Below, piece after piece: positions 1 to 5,336 of a stretch of DNA of 7,432 nucleotides. Source of the DNA: CAYLHS01 sp964594235 (lineage in GTDB: Bacteria > Actinomycetota > Acidimicrobiia > Spongiisociales > UBA4744); contig CAZQMF010000058.1 of the NCBI GenBank assembly GCA_964594235.1, positions 1 to 7,432 of the forward strand, given 5' to 3'. Made by a program: the position numbers and the translations under genes. A model generated the notes under the pieces. It did not search any database. It saw only the letters and a program-made list of their open reading frames with translations, and was not told where the DNA came from. The stretch's first letter is position 1; every line of letters begins with the position of its first letter.

Positions 1-102
1 CCGGCGGATGGACCAAGCCCTCTTACCGCGAACCGAAGACCGAAAGCCGGCGGGAGGAGCCCGCCTGTGTTTCCTCCCCTCGCGAGCGAAGCGAGTGGTT
101 CT

Positions 103-141
103 CTCCCCCCAGCGAAGCCTGAGGCTGAGCGTTGGGGGGAG
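103..141 (+). repeat. Module-1 palindromic repeat, copy 1
   Basis: The outer arms are CTCCCCCCA and TGGGGGGAG, extended inward by GCG against CGT with one G·T wobble. The inner stem is AGCC-TGA-GGCT. The same outline recurs at 5068-5103 and 7328-7366 in this orientation, and at 278-306 and 5186-5220 inverted. This copy is not followed by module 2. The long GC-rich stem would fold readily in single-stranded DNA or RNA. It has no T-tract and so is not a classical terminator. Confidence 0.75.
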
Positions 142-240
142 CCGGAGGGGGGCCGGGCGCAGCCCGGAATGGGGGAGGTGGCGTCGGGCTGATGCTCGAC
201 GCCGGAGGGGGTGGTTCTCACCGACGTAGCTCGAGAAGAA

Positions 241-309
241 CCCCCCTACCCCAGCGGCTTCGCCGCTGCGGTACTTTCCCCCCAACGTCGCTTCGCTCCT
301 GGGGGGACC
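241..309 (-). repeat. Composite palindromic repeat (module 1 + module 2), inverted copy
   Basis: Read on the minus strand, this begins GGTCCCCCC, passes through module 1 (278-306), then module 2 (241-277), and ends TAGGGGGG. The 47 positions from CGTTGGGGGG to the end match the copy ending at 5140 at 44 positions by my hand alignment. Module 2 contains a perfect 7-bp hairpin, CAGCGGC and GCCGCTG (252-268). The module-1 loop is shorter than in the copy at 5068-5103. It is probably a dispersed intergenic repeat; whether it is mobile cannot be told from one window. Confidence 0.8.
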
Positions 310-372
310 GACAAGACGCCGGAGGGGCCGGACCCACCAACGGAGTTCCGCTCGCCGGCGCGCGCACCCCGC

Positions 373-1392
373 CTACAACAGTGGCATCACGTCGGTGGCG
401 ATTCGCTCGAGCACCTCGATCTGACGGCTCAGGCTCATCGCAGGGAACACCGATCGCGCGACGAAGCGGATCGGCGCGCCGATTCTGTTCTGCATGTGCA
501 GGAGACGCTCTGCGATGAGCTCGCCTGGTCCGACGAGCGCCGTGGCGCGAAGCCGCTCCTCGGTTGCTGCGTCCAACGGTGGGGGGACCGGGAGCGGGCC
601 GCTCCGGGTCACCGAAGCGGCCATGTCCTGGTACTTCCAGCGCATCAGGTGGACATGGTCCCGGATCTCGGCCCAGCCCTTCTCGACATCGTCGCTCGGG
701 TAGATGACGTCGTAGTGGGACCAGGTGAACGTGTCGGGGTCACGGCCATGGGTCTCCATCTCGGCGCGGGCGATGCGGACGTGCGCCTCGAATCGGTCGG
801 CCGGTGCGTTCGAGAAGATCCCGTCGGCGAGTCGTGCGGCACGCTTGATGGCTGCATCGGCCCCGCCCCCGACCCAGATGGGGATGGGTTGGGTGGGCGT
901 GGGGCGGACCGCGACCTCGGGGAGGTCGTAGACGCGGCCCTGATGACGAAAAGGCACGCCGGACCACGCCTTGGGGAGGATGTCGAGGATCTCGCTCATG
1001 GCTCTGCCTCTGGCGTGGAGGTCGGCACCGAGCCCTGAGAACTCCGCTGGTAGCCAGCCGAGACCGAGGCCGAGGATGAGTCGACCTCCTGCGATCAGAT
1101 CGACGACGGCGGCGTCTTCCGCGAGGCGCAGCGGATGGTAGAGCGGGGCGAGGATCACGCCTGTGCCGATTCCGATCGTCGACGTTCGAGCCGCCATCGC
1201 TGCGGATAGCGGCAGCAGTGAGGGTGTGTACCCGTCGTCGATGAAGTGGTGTTCGGTGGTCCAGATGGACGAGTACCCGAGGCGTTCGGCTTCCGCTGCG
1301 AGCAGGAGCGCCTCGCGGTAGAGGTCCTCCCAGGTGCGGGCATCACCTGGGGCACGCTGACAGGAAACCAAACCGATGCCAAGGTCACTCAC
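373..1392 (-). CDS. LLM class (luciferase-like) flavin/F420-dependent oxidoreductase
   Basis: This 339-residue protein belongs to the bacterial luciferase-like monooxygenase superfamily of TIM-barrel enzymes using FMN or F420. WTTEHHF is at residues 44-50. It is followed by the family core running from GTGVILAPLYHPLRLAED (about 77-93) through GGRLILGLGLGW (102-113), and PIPIWVGGG at 169-177. Length is normal for the family. The start is GTG at 1392, with AGGAG nine bases upstream. An ATG 13 codons further upstream (1431) lies inside the preceding gene, has no useful homology, and was not chosen. The GTG overlaps the stop of the upstream gene by 8 bp (GTGAGTGA), suggesting translational coupling in the sodX operon. 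The cofactor (F420 or FMN) and substrate cannot be read from the sequence. No signal peptide, so presumably cytoplasmic. Confidence 0.9.
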   Translation of the reverse strand: MSDLGIGLVSCQRAPGDARTWEDLYREALLLAAEAERLGYSSIWTTEHHFIDDGYTPSLLPLSAAMAARTSTIGIGTGVILAPLYHPLRLAEDAAVVDLIAGGRLILGLGLGWLPAEFSGLGADLHARGRAMSEILDILPKAWSGVPFRHQGRVYDLPEVAVRPTPTQPIPIWVGGGADAAIKRAARLADGIFSNAPADRFEAHVRIARAEMETHGRDPDTFTWSHYDVIYPSDDVEKGWAEIRDHVHLMRWKYQDMAASVTRSGPLPVPPPLDAATEERLRATALVGPGELIAERLLHMQNRIGAPIRFVARSVFPAMSLSRQIEVLERIATDVMPLL

Positions 1393-2146
1393 CGCAACCA
1401 ACTCCTCCCTGAATCGAGTTGACCGTACCATCCGGGCCTTCGAGAAAACCCCACAGGGCTCCCGGGGCGGGCACTGTCACGCTGTAGTAGTCACCGAACT
1501 CGTCGGATGTGATGTCGACGGTGTCCCCGTACGCGTCGCGCAGATCTTGGACGGTCGACCCGAGGCCGATCCCCTCGGCGGTTGTGAGGTCCCAGAAGTC
1601 GAAGTCGTAGAGCACGTAGCTGTAGAAGAACAAGTGCTTGACTCCCGCGGCGGCCCACGGCGTCGCCGCATCGGTGTACACGGTTGTCAGGTTGGGCCAC
1701 TCGACGACACGAATCTCGGTTCCCGGGCAGGGACCATAGATCTGGTTGCCCTGGGCGTCGGTTGGCGGCACCCACCCTGTGTCGGAAACTGGTTCTCCCA
1801 GGTACTCGTCGAGTGTGGTGATCGCCGTTTCATCGTCCGTGCCGAACGGGATCCCATCGATGTTCTCCGATCCGAGGATCAGCACGTCCGACGGGGGAAT
1901 CGTGGTCGTCGTCGAGGTCGTGGTGGTGGAGGGGGCTGTCGTTGTCGTGGTCGTCGTTTCTGTCGTGGTGGTGGACGCCGAGGTGGTCGTCGAAGGCCCG
2001 GTCGTGGTGGTCGGACCGGCGGACGCAGTGGTGGTTGTTGTCGTGTCGGAATCCCGGTTTGCGAGCGCCAAGATGCCCACAGCGATGAACACAACTGCTA
2101 CGGCGCCGGCGAGGATGGCGATGATCCGCCGCTGGACATCGGTCAC
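1385..2146 (-). CDS. Unrecognised Thr-rich single-pass membrane protein, extracytoplasmic domain
   Basis: This 253-residue protein is one I do not recognise. A short basic N-terminus (R6, R7) precedes a hydrophobic helix at about 8-29, then a Thr-rich low-complexity linker at 35-82 (32 of 48 residues are Thr), then a compact domain at about 85-253. That layout suggests an uncleaved anchor with the domain outside the membrane. The domain has two similar stretches: IPFGTDDETAITTLDEYLG (99-117) and IGLGSTVQDLRDAYG (193-207). Both read G, then S/T, a short helix, then YLG or AYG. This resembles the repeated motif in small actinobacterial secreted proteins, but I cannot assign a family. Only two Cys, C140 and C251, could form a disulphide. 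The start is GTG at 2146, with GAGGA seven bases upstream, overlapping the sodX stop by 4 bp. Sharing an operon with sodX may hint at an envelope role; that is inference. Confidence 0.85.
   Translation of the reverse strand: MTDVQRRIIAILAGAVAVVFIAVGILALANRDSDTTTTTTASAGPTTTTGPSTTTSASTTTTETTTTTTTAPSTTTTSTTTTIPPSDVLILGSENIDGIPFGTDDETAITTLDEYLGEPVSDTGWVPPTDAQGNQIYGPCPGTEIRVVEWPNLTTVYTDAATPWAAAGVKHLFFYSYVLYDFDFWDLTTAEGIGLGSTVQDLRDAYGDTVDITSDEFGDYYSVTVPAPGALWGFLEGPDGTVNSIQGGVGCGE
1901..2044 (-). repeat. Low-complexity Thr-codon tract
   Basis: This encodes residues 35-82 of the Thr-rich protein: runs of three to seven Thr codons (ACC/ACG/ACA/ACT mixtures) broken by Ser, Ala, Pro, Gly and Glu. Triplet-like repeats of this kind are prone to slippage, so tract length may vary between strains. 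The opposite strand reads as a poly-Val shadow frame. Linkers of this type are common between anchors and outer domains in actinobacteria and are likely O-glycosylated; the glycosylation is inference. Confidence 0.8.
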
Positions 2147-2628
2147 GGGATCATCCTCGGATCGGGCCAGTAGCGGGCGACGACGACGCGCCGGAGATGC
2201 TCGGTCGGCACAGGTCCGATCTGGCGGCTGTCACCTGCCGAGAGCGTGCGGGCGTCTCCTAGAACGATCGCTTCGTTCGGTCCGAGAACCCAGGAGGCGT
2301 CCGGCCCTGTGGGGTCGGTCGTCCATGGCTCATCCAGCTCGGTGCCGTCGACGAGCACATGACCGTCGGTGATCTCGACGTGTTCGCCAGGAAGCCCGAT
2401 GATCCGCTTCACCATCCAGAAGTCCGGTCGGGACGGGTGTTCGAACACGACGATGTCGCCGCGCCGCGGCTCGCGTTCCCAGGTCAGCGTCCGATCACCC
2501 GGCCGCAGCACGGGGACCATCGACGCTTCGGAGATCTCGAAACGGGCAAGGCCGCGGTACGTCCGCCGCGCGACGACACCGCCGGCGGCAGCGGCCACGA
2601 ATGCGATGAGGGTGCGGGGCCATCTCAT
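2143..2628 (-). CDS. sodX: Nickel-type superoxide dismutase maturation protease (S26 signal-peptidase-like)
   Basis: This 161-residue protein is an S26-family Ser/Lys protease. A short hydrophobic helix (about 6-20) should anchor it to the membrane. SEASMVP (33-39) carries the nucleophile Ser36; MVKRIIGLPGE (72-82) carries the general base Lys74; GDSR (132-135) is the conserved box E. Signal peptidase I paralogues share these boxes. The specific call rests on its size and its place directly divergent from sodN, the usual arrangement for the SodN maturation protease. The expected reaction is cleavage after Ala12 of pro-SodN to expose the nickel-binding His. The start is ATG at 2628. The frame stays open for 105 codons upstream but that part overlaps sodN antisense. 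No strong Shine-Dalgarno is visible. It is the first gene of a three-gene operon. A general signal peptidase is the alternative. Confidence 0.88.
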   Translation of the reverse strand: MRWPRTLIAFVAAAAGGVVARRTYRGLARFEISEASMVPVLRPGDRTLTWEREPRRGDIVVFEHPSRPDFWMVKRIIGLPGEHVEITDGHVLVDGTELDEPWTTDPTGPDASWVLGPNEAIVLGDARTLSAGDSRQIGPVPTEHLRRVVVARYWPDPRMIP

Positions 2629-2682
2629 GTTCGTCCAGGATGAGTGTATCGTCGAAAGCAACCACGCTATCAGGAGGCATCC
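2629..2682. promoter_or_regulatory. Divergent sodX/sodN intergenic region, candidate overlapping promoters
   Basis: Only 54 bp separate the two divergent start codons, so the promoters must overlap here or lie inside the coding regions. A minus-strand TACACT (2643-2648) and a plus-strand TATCGT (2647-2652) both fit the loose actinobacterial -10 pattern TANNNT. The first would give a very short sodX leader; the second would give sodN a leader of roughly 23 bases including its ribosome site. I see no convincing -35 boxes. No clear Nur (nickel-responsive Fur-family) operator could be recognised by eye. Confidence 0.35.
2672..2677 (+). promoter_or_regulatory. Ribosome binding site of sodN
   Basis: AGGAGG lies five bases before the ATG at 2683. 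It fixes the sodN start there and rules out an in-frame ATG at 2644, which would add 13 residues (MYRRKQPRYQEAS) unlike known pro-SodN leaders. Confidence 0.85.
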
Positions 2683-3099
2683 ATGGGTCTGTTCTCTCCC
2701 ATCCGCACCGCGCACGCACACTGTGACCTGTTCTGTGGCGTCTACGACCCGGCACAGGCCAAGATCGAAGCGGCGTCCGTGCTCGAGATCACCAACAAGT
2801 ACCTCGCGTCGGACGACCCCGTGTTCAAGGCTCGTGCGCTGTATCTGAGAGAGGAGCGCGCCGAGCTCACCAAGCATCACCTCATGGTTCTGTGGGCCGA
2901 CTTCTTCGCACCGGAGCACGTCGAGCAGTTCCCGCAGCTCCACGACCTGTTTTGGAGGGCTATCAAGCAGGCGGGCATCGCCAAGAAGACCGTCGACCCG
3001 GAAGACGGCCGCAAGCTGCTCGCACTGATCGACGAGATCTCGGTCATCTTCTGGAAGACCGACAAGGCCAAGAAGATGGGTGTGTACCCACCGGCCTGA
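2683..3099 (+). CDS. sodN: Nickel superoxide dismutase precursor
   Basis: This 138-residue protein converts superoxide to oxygen and hydrogen peroxide at a nickel centre. A 12-residue leader ends AHA; cleavage after Ala12 would expose His13 as mature His1, followed by the nickel hook HCDLFCGVYDPA. The ligands are His1, Cys2 and Cys6 (precursor His13, Cys14, Cys18); Asp3 and Tyr9 are also present. Mature position 5 is Phe (codon TTC, 2731-2733) where the Streptomyces enzyme has cis-Pro. The rest matches the family's four-helix subunit, with ERAELTKHHLMVLWADFF and a C-terminal IFWKTDKAKK. The mature form would be 126 residues, slightly longer than the roughly 117 of Streptomyces; the active enzyme is a homohexamer. 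The leader is not hydrophobic, so it does not look like a secretion signal. sodX is divergent upstream. A terminator-like hairpin follows 17 bp after the stop. Confidence 0.96.
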   Translation: MGLFSPIRTAHAHCDLFCGVYDPAQAKIEAASVLEITNKYLASDDPVFKARALYLREERAELTKHHLMVLWADFFAPEHVEQFPQLHDLFWRAIKQAGIAKKTVDPEDGRKLLALIDEISVIFWKTDKAKKMGVYPPA

Positions 3100-3116
3100 G
3101 CTGGCTCACCCTGAGA

Positions 3117-3144
3117 AAGGGCGGTCCCGGAAGGGGCCGCTCTT
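3117..3144 (+). terminator. Terminator-like hairpin after sodN
   Basis: A 12-bp stem (3117-3128 with 3133-3144), including two G·T wobbles, closes on a GGAA (GNRA-type) loop and begins 17 bp after the sodN stop. It is followed by CGCG rather than a T-run, so intrinsic termination may be weak. Such U-poor hairpins are common in high-GC actinobacteria. Confidence 0.6.
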
Positions 3145-3160
3145 CGCGTCCGGGCTCACA

Positions 3161-3249
3161 CTCCCGTTCTTGCGTGAGTTGGGTGTACCACTCCTGTTCT
3201 TGCGTGAGTTGACCGCGACATGGCCGGGCAACTCACGCAAGAACGGGGA
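3161..3249. repeat. Three-copy repeat: two direct, one inverted, between sodN and metG
   Basis: The core GTTCTTGCGTGAGTTG occurs at 3166-3181 and 3196-3211, exactly 30 bp apart, and inverted at 3229-3244. Flanking bases extend the similarity: the two direct copies match at 20 of 21 positions (3161-3181, 3191-3211), and the first shares 19 bp with the inverted copy. Copies 2 and 3 can form a 16-bp perfect stem, 20 bp with two wobbles, closing a 17-base loop (3212-3228). Copy 1 can compete for the same partner. The site lies between convergent genes, so a bidirectional terminator is possible, but no T-tract follows on either strand. Confidence 0.8.
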
Positions 3250-3269
3250 TTGGGGGGAGTGGGAGGGGG

Positions 3270-4904
3270 CTAGAGCTCCTCGAGCTTGGTGAACAGCGGG
3301 GTGATCTCGCCCAACCGGGTCCCGGCCGAAAGCTCAGGCCGGCGCCATTGCTCGCCGCCAGACTCGAGGCCCAGCATCCCTCGGAGCAGGTCCGCCGTGA
3401 ACGGCGTGTACGGGGAGAACCCGACGCCGAGGCCGGCGATCGCCGACAGTGCGATGGACAGGATCGTCCCGGCTCTGGCCGGGTCGTCCTTGAGGACCTT
3501 CCACGGTTCCTGAGCGTTGAGGTAGCCATTGACCGCTTGCGCCCCCTGCATCGCGGCCCGCAGCCCTGCTCGCAGTTCCACCCGCTCGATCAGGCCGGCC
3601 TCCTCGGCCAGCAGCCCGTCGATCGTGTCGAGCAGTCCCTGATCCTCGGAGGACAGATCACCCTGGTGCGGGACGACCCCTTCGAAGCTGCGCGCCGTCA
3701 GGGTGAGCACCCGGTTGACGAGATTGCCCCAGGTCGCCACCAACTCCTCGTTGATCCTGCGCACGATCTCGTCGTCTGACAGGTCGGTGTCGTTCTGTTC
3801 CGGCAGCGACGCAGCGAGGGCGTAGCGGAGCGCGTCCGGTTCGAGACGCTCCGCGTACCAGGAGATCGACCTGCCGATGCCACGGCTCGCCGATCCTTTC
3901 TCACCCTTGAATGTGACGTACTGGTTCGCCGGGACGTCGGTGGGGAGGTTGAGGCCCTCGTAGCCCATCAGCTGACAGGGCCATATGACGGCATGGAACA
4001 CGACGTTGTCCTTGCCGATGAAGTAGTACGACTCGGCGTCGGGATCTTCCCACCATGCTTTCCACGCGTCGGGTGTGCCCTGGATCTGGGCCCACTCCTT
4101 CGCGGCGGACAGATAGCCGATCACCGCCTCGAACCACACGTAGATCCGCTTGCCTTCGCCGAGGTCGGCGAACTCCGGCGGCAGGGGAATCCCCCAGGTG
4201 AGGTCACGCGTGATCGCCCTGTCGAGGAGCCCTTCCTTGGTGAAGCCGATCGCCATGTTCTGCACGTGCCGGCGCCACCCCTCTCTCGATTCGAGCCACT
4301 CGAGGAGGCGATCCTGAAACGCGGAGAGCCGCAGGAAGTAGTGCTCGGTGTCCCGCATGACCGGCTTCGCACCCGAGATGCGGCTCTTCGGGTCGATCAG
4401 GTCCTCCGGGTCGAGCTGACGCCCACAGTTGTCGCACTGGTCGCCCCTGGCGCTCGTGTAGCCACAGAACGGGCACGTGCCCTCCACGTACCGGTCCGGC
4501 AGGAATCGTCCGGCATCCTCGTCGTAGAACTGGCTCGACGGCTTCGTGACGATGAAACCGTGCTCGTTGAGTCGTCGGAATACGTCCCAGGTGACCTCAC
4601 GGTGATTGTCGGTGCCCGTCGACGTGTACAGGTCCCACGAGATGCCGAGCGACTCCCAGTTCGCAAGGAACTCGGCGTGGTATCGATCGACGATCACCTG
4701 CGGTTCGACACCCTCCTGGTCGGCCCTGACGGTGATTGGGGTTCCGTGCACGTCGCTGCCGGACACCATCAACACGTCGTTGCCCGCGAGGCGGTGGTAG
4801 CGGGCGAAGATGTCGGCGGGTAGATAGGCGCCAGAGAGATGCCCGAGATGGCGAGAACCGCTGGCGTACGGCCACGCGACGGCAACGAGAATGTGGCGTT
4901 TCAT
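3270..4904 (-). CDS. metG: Methionyl-tRNA synthetase
   Basis: This 544-residue class I synthetase charges tRNA-Met with methionine using ATP, in the cytoplasm. The Rossmann catalytic domain starts at VAVAWPYASGSRHLGH; HLGH (19-22) is the HIGH signature. A zinc knuckle has Cys144, Cys147, Cys157 and Cys160 (CPFC and CDNC). Core motifs WFEAVIGYLSA (257-267) and FIGKDNVVFHAVIWP (295-309) follow. The KMSKS loop reads KGSAS (336-340), lacking the second Lys. The helical anticodon-binding domain begins near NEELVATWGNLVNR (385-398) and the protein ends PLFTKLEEL; there is no C-terminal tRNA-binding extension. The start is ATG at 4904, which matches the usual N-terminus. The frame stays open upstream through repeat DNA, which I take as non-coding. 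No Shine-Dalgarno precedes it, so it may be leaderless. It is convergent with sodN and apparently monocistronic. Confidence 0.96.
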   Translation of the reverse strand: MKRHILVAVAWPYASGSRHLGHLSGAYLPADIFARYHRLAGNDVLMVSGSDVHGTPITVRADQEGVEPQVIVDRYHAEFLANWESLGISWDLYTSTGTDNHREVTWDVFRRLNEHGFIVTKPSSQFYDEDAGRFLPDRYVEGTCPFCGYTSARGDQCDNCGRQLDPEDLIDPKSRISGAKPVMRDTEHYFLRLSAFQDRLLEWLESREGWRRHVQNMAIGFTKEGLLDRAITRDLTWGIPLPPEFADLGEGKRIYVWFEAVIGYLSAAKEWAQIQGTPDAWKAWWEDPDAESYYFIGKDNVVFHAVIWPCQLMGYEGLNLPTDVPANQYVTFKGEKGSASRGIGRSISWYAERLEPDALRYALAASLPEQNDTDLSDDEIVRRINEELVATWGNLVNRVLTLTARSFEGVVPHQGDLSSEDQGLLDTIDGLLAEEAGLIERVELRAGLRAAMQGAQAVNGYLNAQEPWKVLKDDPARAGTILSIALSAIAGLGVGFSPYTPFTADLLRGMLGLESGGEQWRRPELSAGTRLGEITPLFTKLEEL

Positions 4905-4912
4905 CGGCGGGG

Positions 4913-4918
4913 AGGCTA
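4913..4918 (-). promoter_or_regulatory. Candidate -10 box for leaderless metG
   Basis: TAGCCT on the minus strand fits TANNNT and sits eight bases before the metG ATG. This is the spacing expected if transcription starts at or next to the start codon. The absence of a ribosome binding site fits a leaderless message. No clear -35 is visible, and TANNNT is a weak pattern that occurs by chance. Confidence 0.3.
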
Positions 4919-5064
4919 CCAGGAGGTGTCCGCTCGCCCGGATAGTCATGCACTCTGGCGGGATTGTCGGCGTGGCGGGCCACCGGAGAACGTGAACTAC
5001 GGAGGTGCGCGTGGCGAGGGCCGTGACCCACAGGGAGATGGGCACCTCGGAGGCGCCTGCTGTT

Positions 5065-5140
5065 GGTCCCCCCAGCGAGGCCGTAGGGCCGAGCGTTGGG
5101 GGGAAAGTACCGCGGTGGCGGAGCCGCTGGGGTAGGGGGG
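5065..5140 (+). repeat. Composite palindromic repeat (module 1 + module 2)
   Basis: This starts GGTCCCCCC. Module 1 (5068-5103) has C6/G6 outer arms and an inner GGCC-GTAG-GGCC stem. Module 2 (5104-5140) contains CGGTGGC-GGA-GCCGCTG, which pairs with two G·T wobbles, and ends TAGGGGGG. It is the same element as 241-309 in opposite orientation. Several G-runs of three to six could also form quadruplex structures. Confidence 0.8.
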
Positions 5141-5159
5141 AGGAGACGGGAACGGCCCC
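5135..5159 (+). repeat. 25-bp perfect direct repeat, copy 1
   Basis: It begins GGGGGGAGGAGACGGG and ends AACGGCCCC, and is identical to 5212-5236, with a 77-bp offset. This copy overlaps the end of module 2. Confidence 0.85.
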
Positions 5160-5185
5160 CTCCGTCCTCGGCTTTGCCTCGGCCA

Positions 5186-5220
5186 CCTCCCCCAACACTC
5201 GCTGCGCTCCCGGGGGGAGG
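5186..5220 (-). repeat. Module-1 palindromic repeat, inverted copy
   Basis: CCTCCCCC and GGGGGGAGG arms enclose AACACTCGCTGCGCTCCC. The interior aligns with the inverted module 1 at 278-306. It lies between the two 25-bp direct repeats and has no module 2 beside it. Confidence 0.65.
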
Positions 5221-5236
5221 AGACGGGAACGGCCCC
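5212..5236 (+). repeat. 25-bp perfect direct repeat, copy 2
   Basis: Identical to 5135-5159 over 25 bases. Its first nine bases are the right arm of the inverted module-1 hairpin (5186-5220), so the repeats are nested, as after tandem duplication or repeated insertion. Confidence 0.85.
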
Positions 5237-5261
5237 TGCCGTTTTCCGTTCTCAGTAGCAA

Positions 5262-5277
5262 GCTCGCCCTGGCGAGC
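5262..5277 (-). terminator. Small hairpin downstream of the TauE-type gene, possible terminator
   Basis: GCTCGC and GCGAGC form a 6-bp stem closing a four-base loop, about 60 bases beyond the TauE-type stop in the direction of transcription. On that strand it is followed by TTGCTACT, not a T-run. A weak candidate. Confidence 0.3.
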
Positions 5278-5336
5278 CGATCCAGTGCGCTTTCCGGCTG
5301 GAGACTGGAGGAATCGGGGCGGACAACAGCCTGCGG

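Larger units (their letters stand above)
1..372. other. Gene-free, repeat-rich intergenic region
   Basis: I see no credible gene here. Open frames exist on both strands, but they run through palindromic repeats and have no recognisable protein content. The stretch holds a module-1 hairpin (103-141), a perfect 6-bp hairpin with CCGGGC/GCCCGG arms and a GCA loop (153-167), and an inverted composite element (241-309). It also holds three copies of GCCGGAGGGG (141-150, 201-210, 318-327), of which the last two share the longer GACGCCGGAGGGG, and two copies of GTGGTTCTC (95-103, 211-219). It lies downstream of the LLM oxidoreductase stop codon, so the minus-strand operon transcript would run into it. 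The gene to the left is outside the window. Confidence 0.75.
4905..5336. other. Gene-free intergenic region between metG and the TauE-type gene
   Basis: No gene is supported here. From the right, it is downstream of the TauE-type gene; from the left, it is upstream of metG and must hold the metG promoter near 4905-4960. The middle (5065-5236) is taken up by palindromic repeats and a 25-bp direct repeat. I see nothing recognisable in 4950-5060. A small hairpin lies at 5262-5277. Confidence 0.7.

Noticed and set aside
211..1038. Long plus-strand open frame of 275 codons
   Set aside because: It begins in palindromic repeat DNA and then runs antisense to the well-supported LLM oxidoreductase; the translation has no recognisable domain. 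Long antisense frames are expected at this GC content.
1746..2372. Plus-strand frame rich in Val runs
   Set aside because: The Val runs are the complement of the Thr-codon tract of the minus-strand protein, not a valine-rich gene.
2629..2943. N-terminal extension of sodX by 105 residues
   Set aside because: It is antisense to sodN and adds nothing that resembles an S26 protease; the hydrophobic anchor begins right after the ATG at 2628.
3161..3249. CRISPR array
   Set aside because: The repeats are about 30 bp apart start to start, leaving only about 9 bp between 21-bp copies. The third copy is inverted, and no cas gene is in the window.
3993..4823. Plus-strand open frame of 276 codons
   Set aside because: It lies entirely antisense to metG, whose motifs are unmistakable; it has no ribosome site or family features.
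5065..5236. Intrinsic terminators
   Set aside because: The hairpins are strong but lack T-tracts, occur in both orientations and upstream as well as downstream of genes, and share an internal design; they are better described as a repeat family.
4905..5261. N-terminal extension of metG by up to 119 residues
   Set aside because: The extension reads through intergenic repeats shared with other gaps, and MetRS proteins start just before the VAVAWPYASG region. A start at 4949 also lacks a ribosome site.
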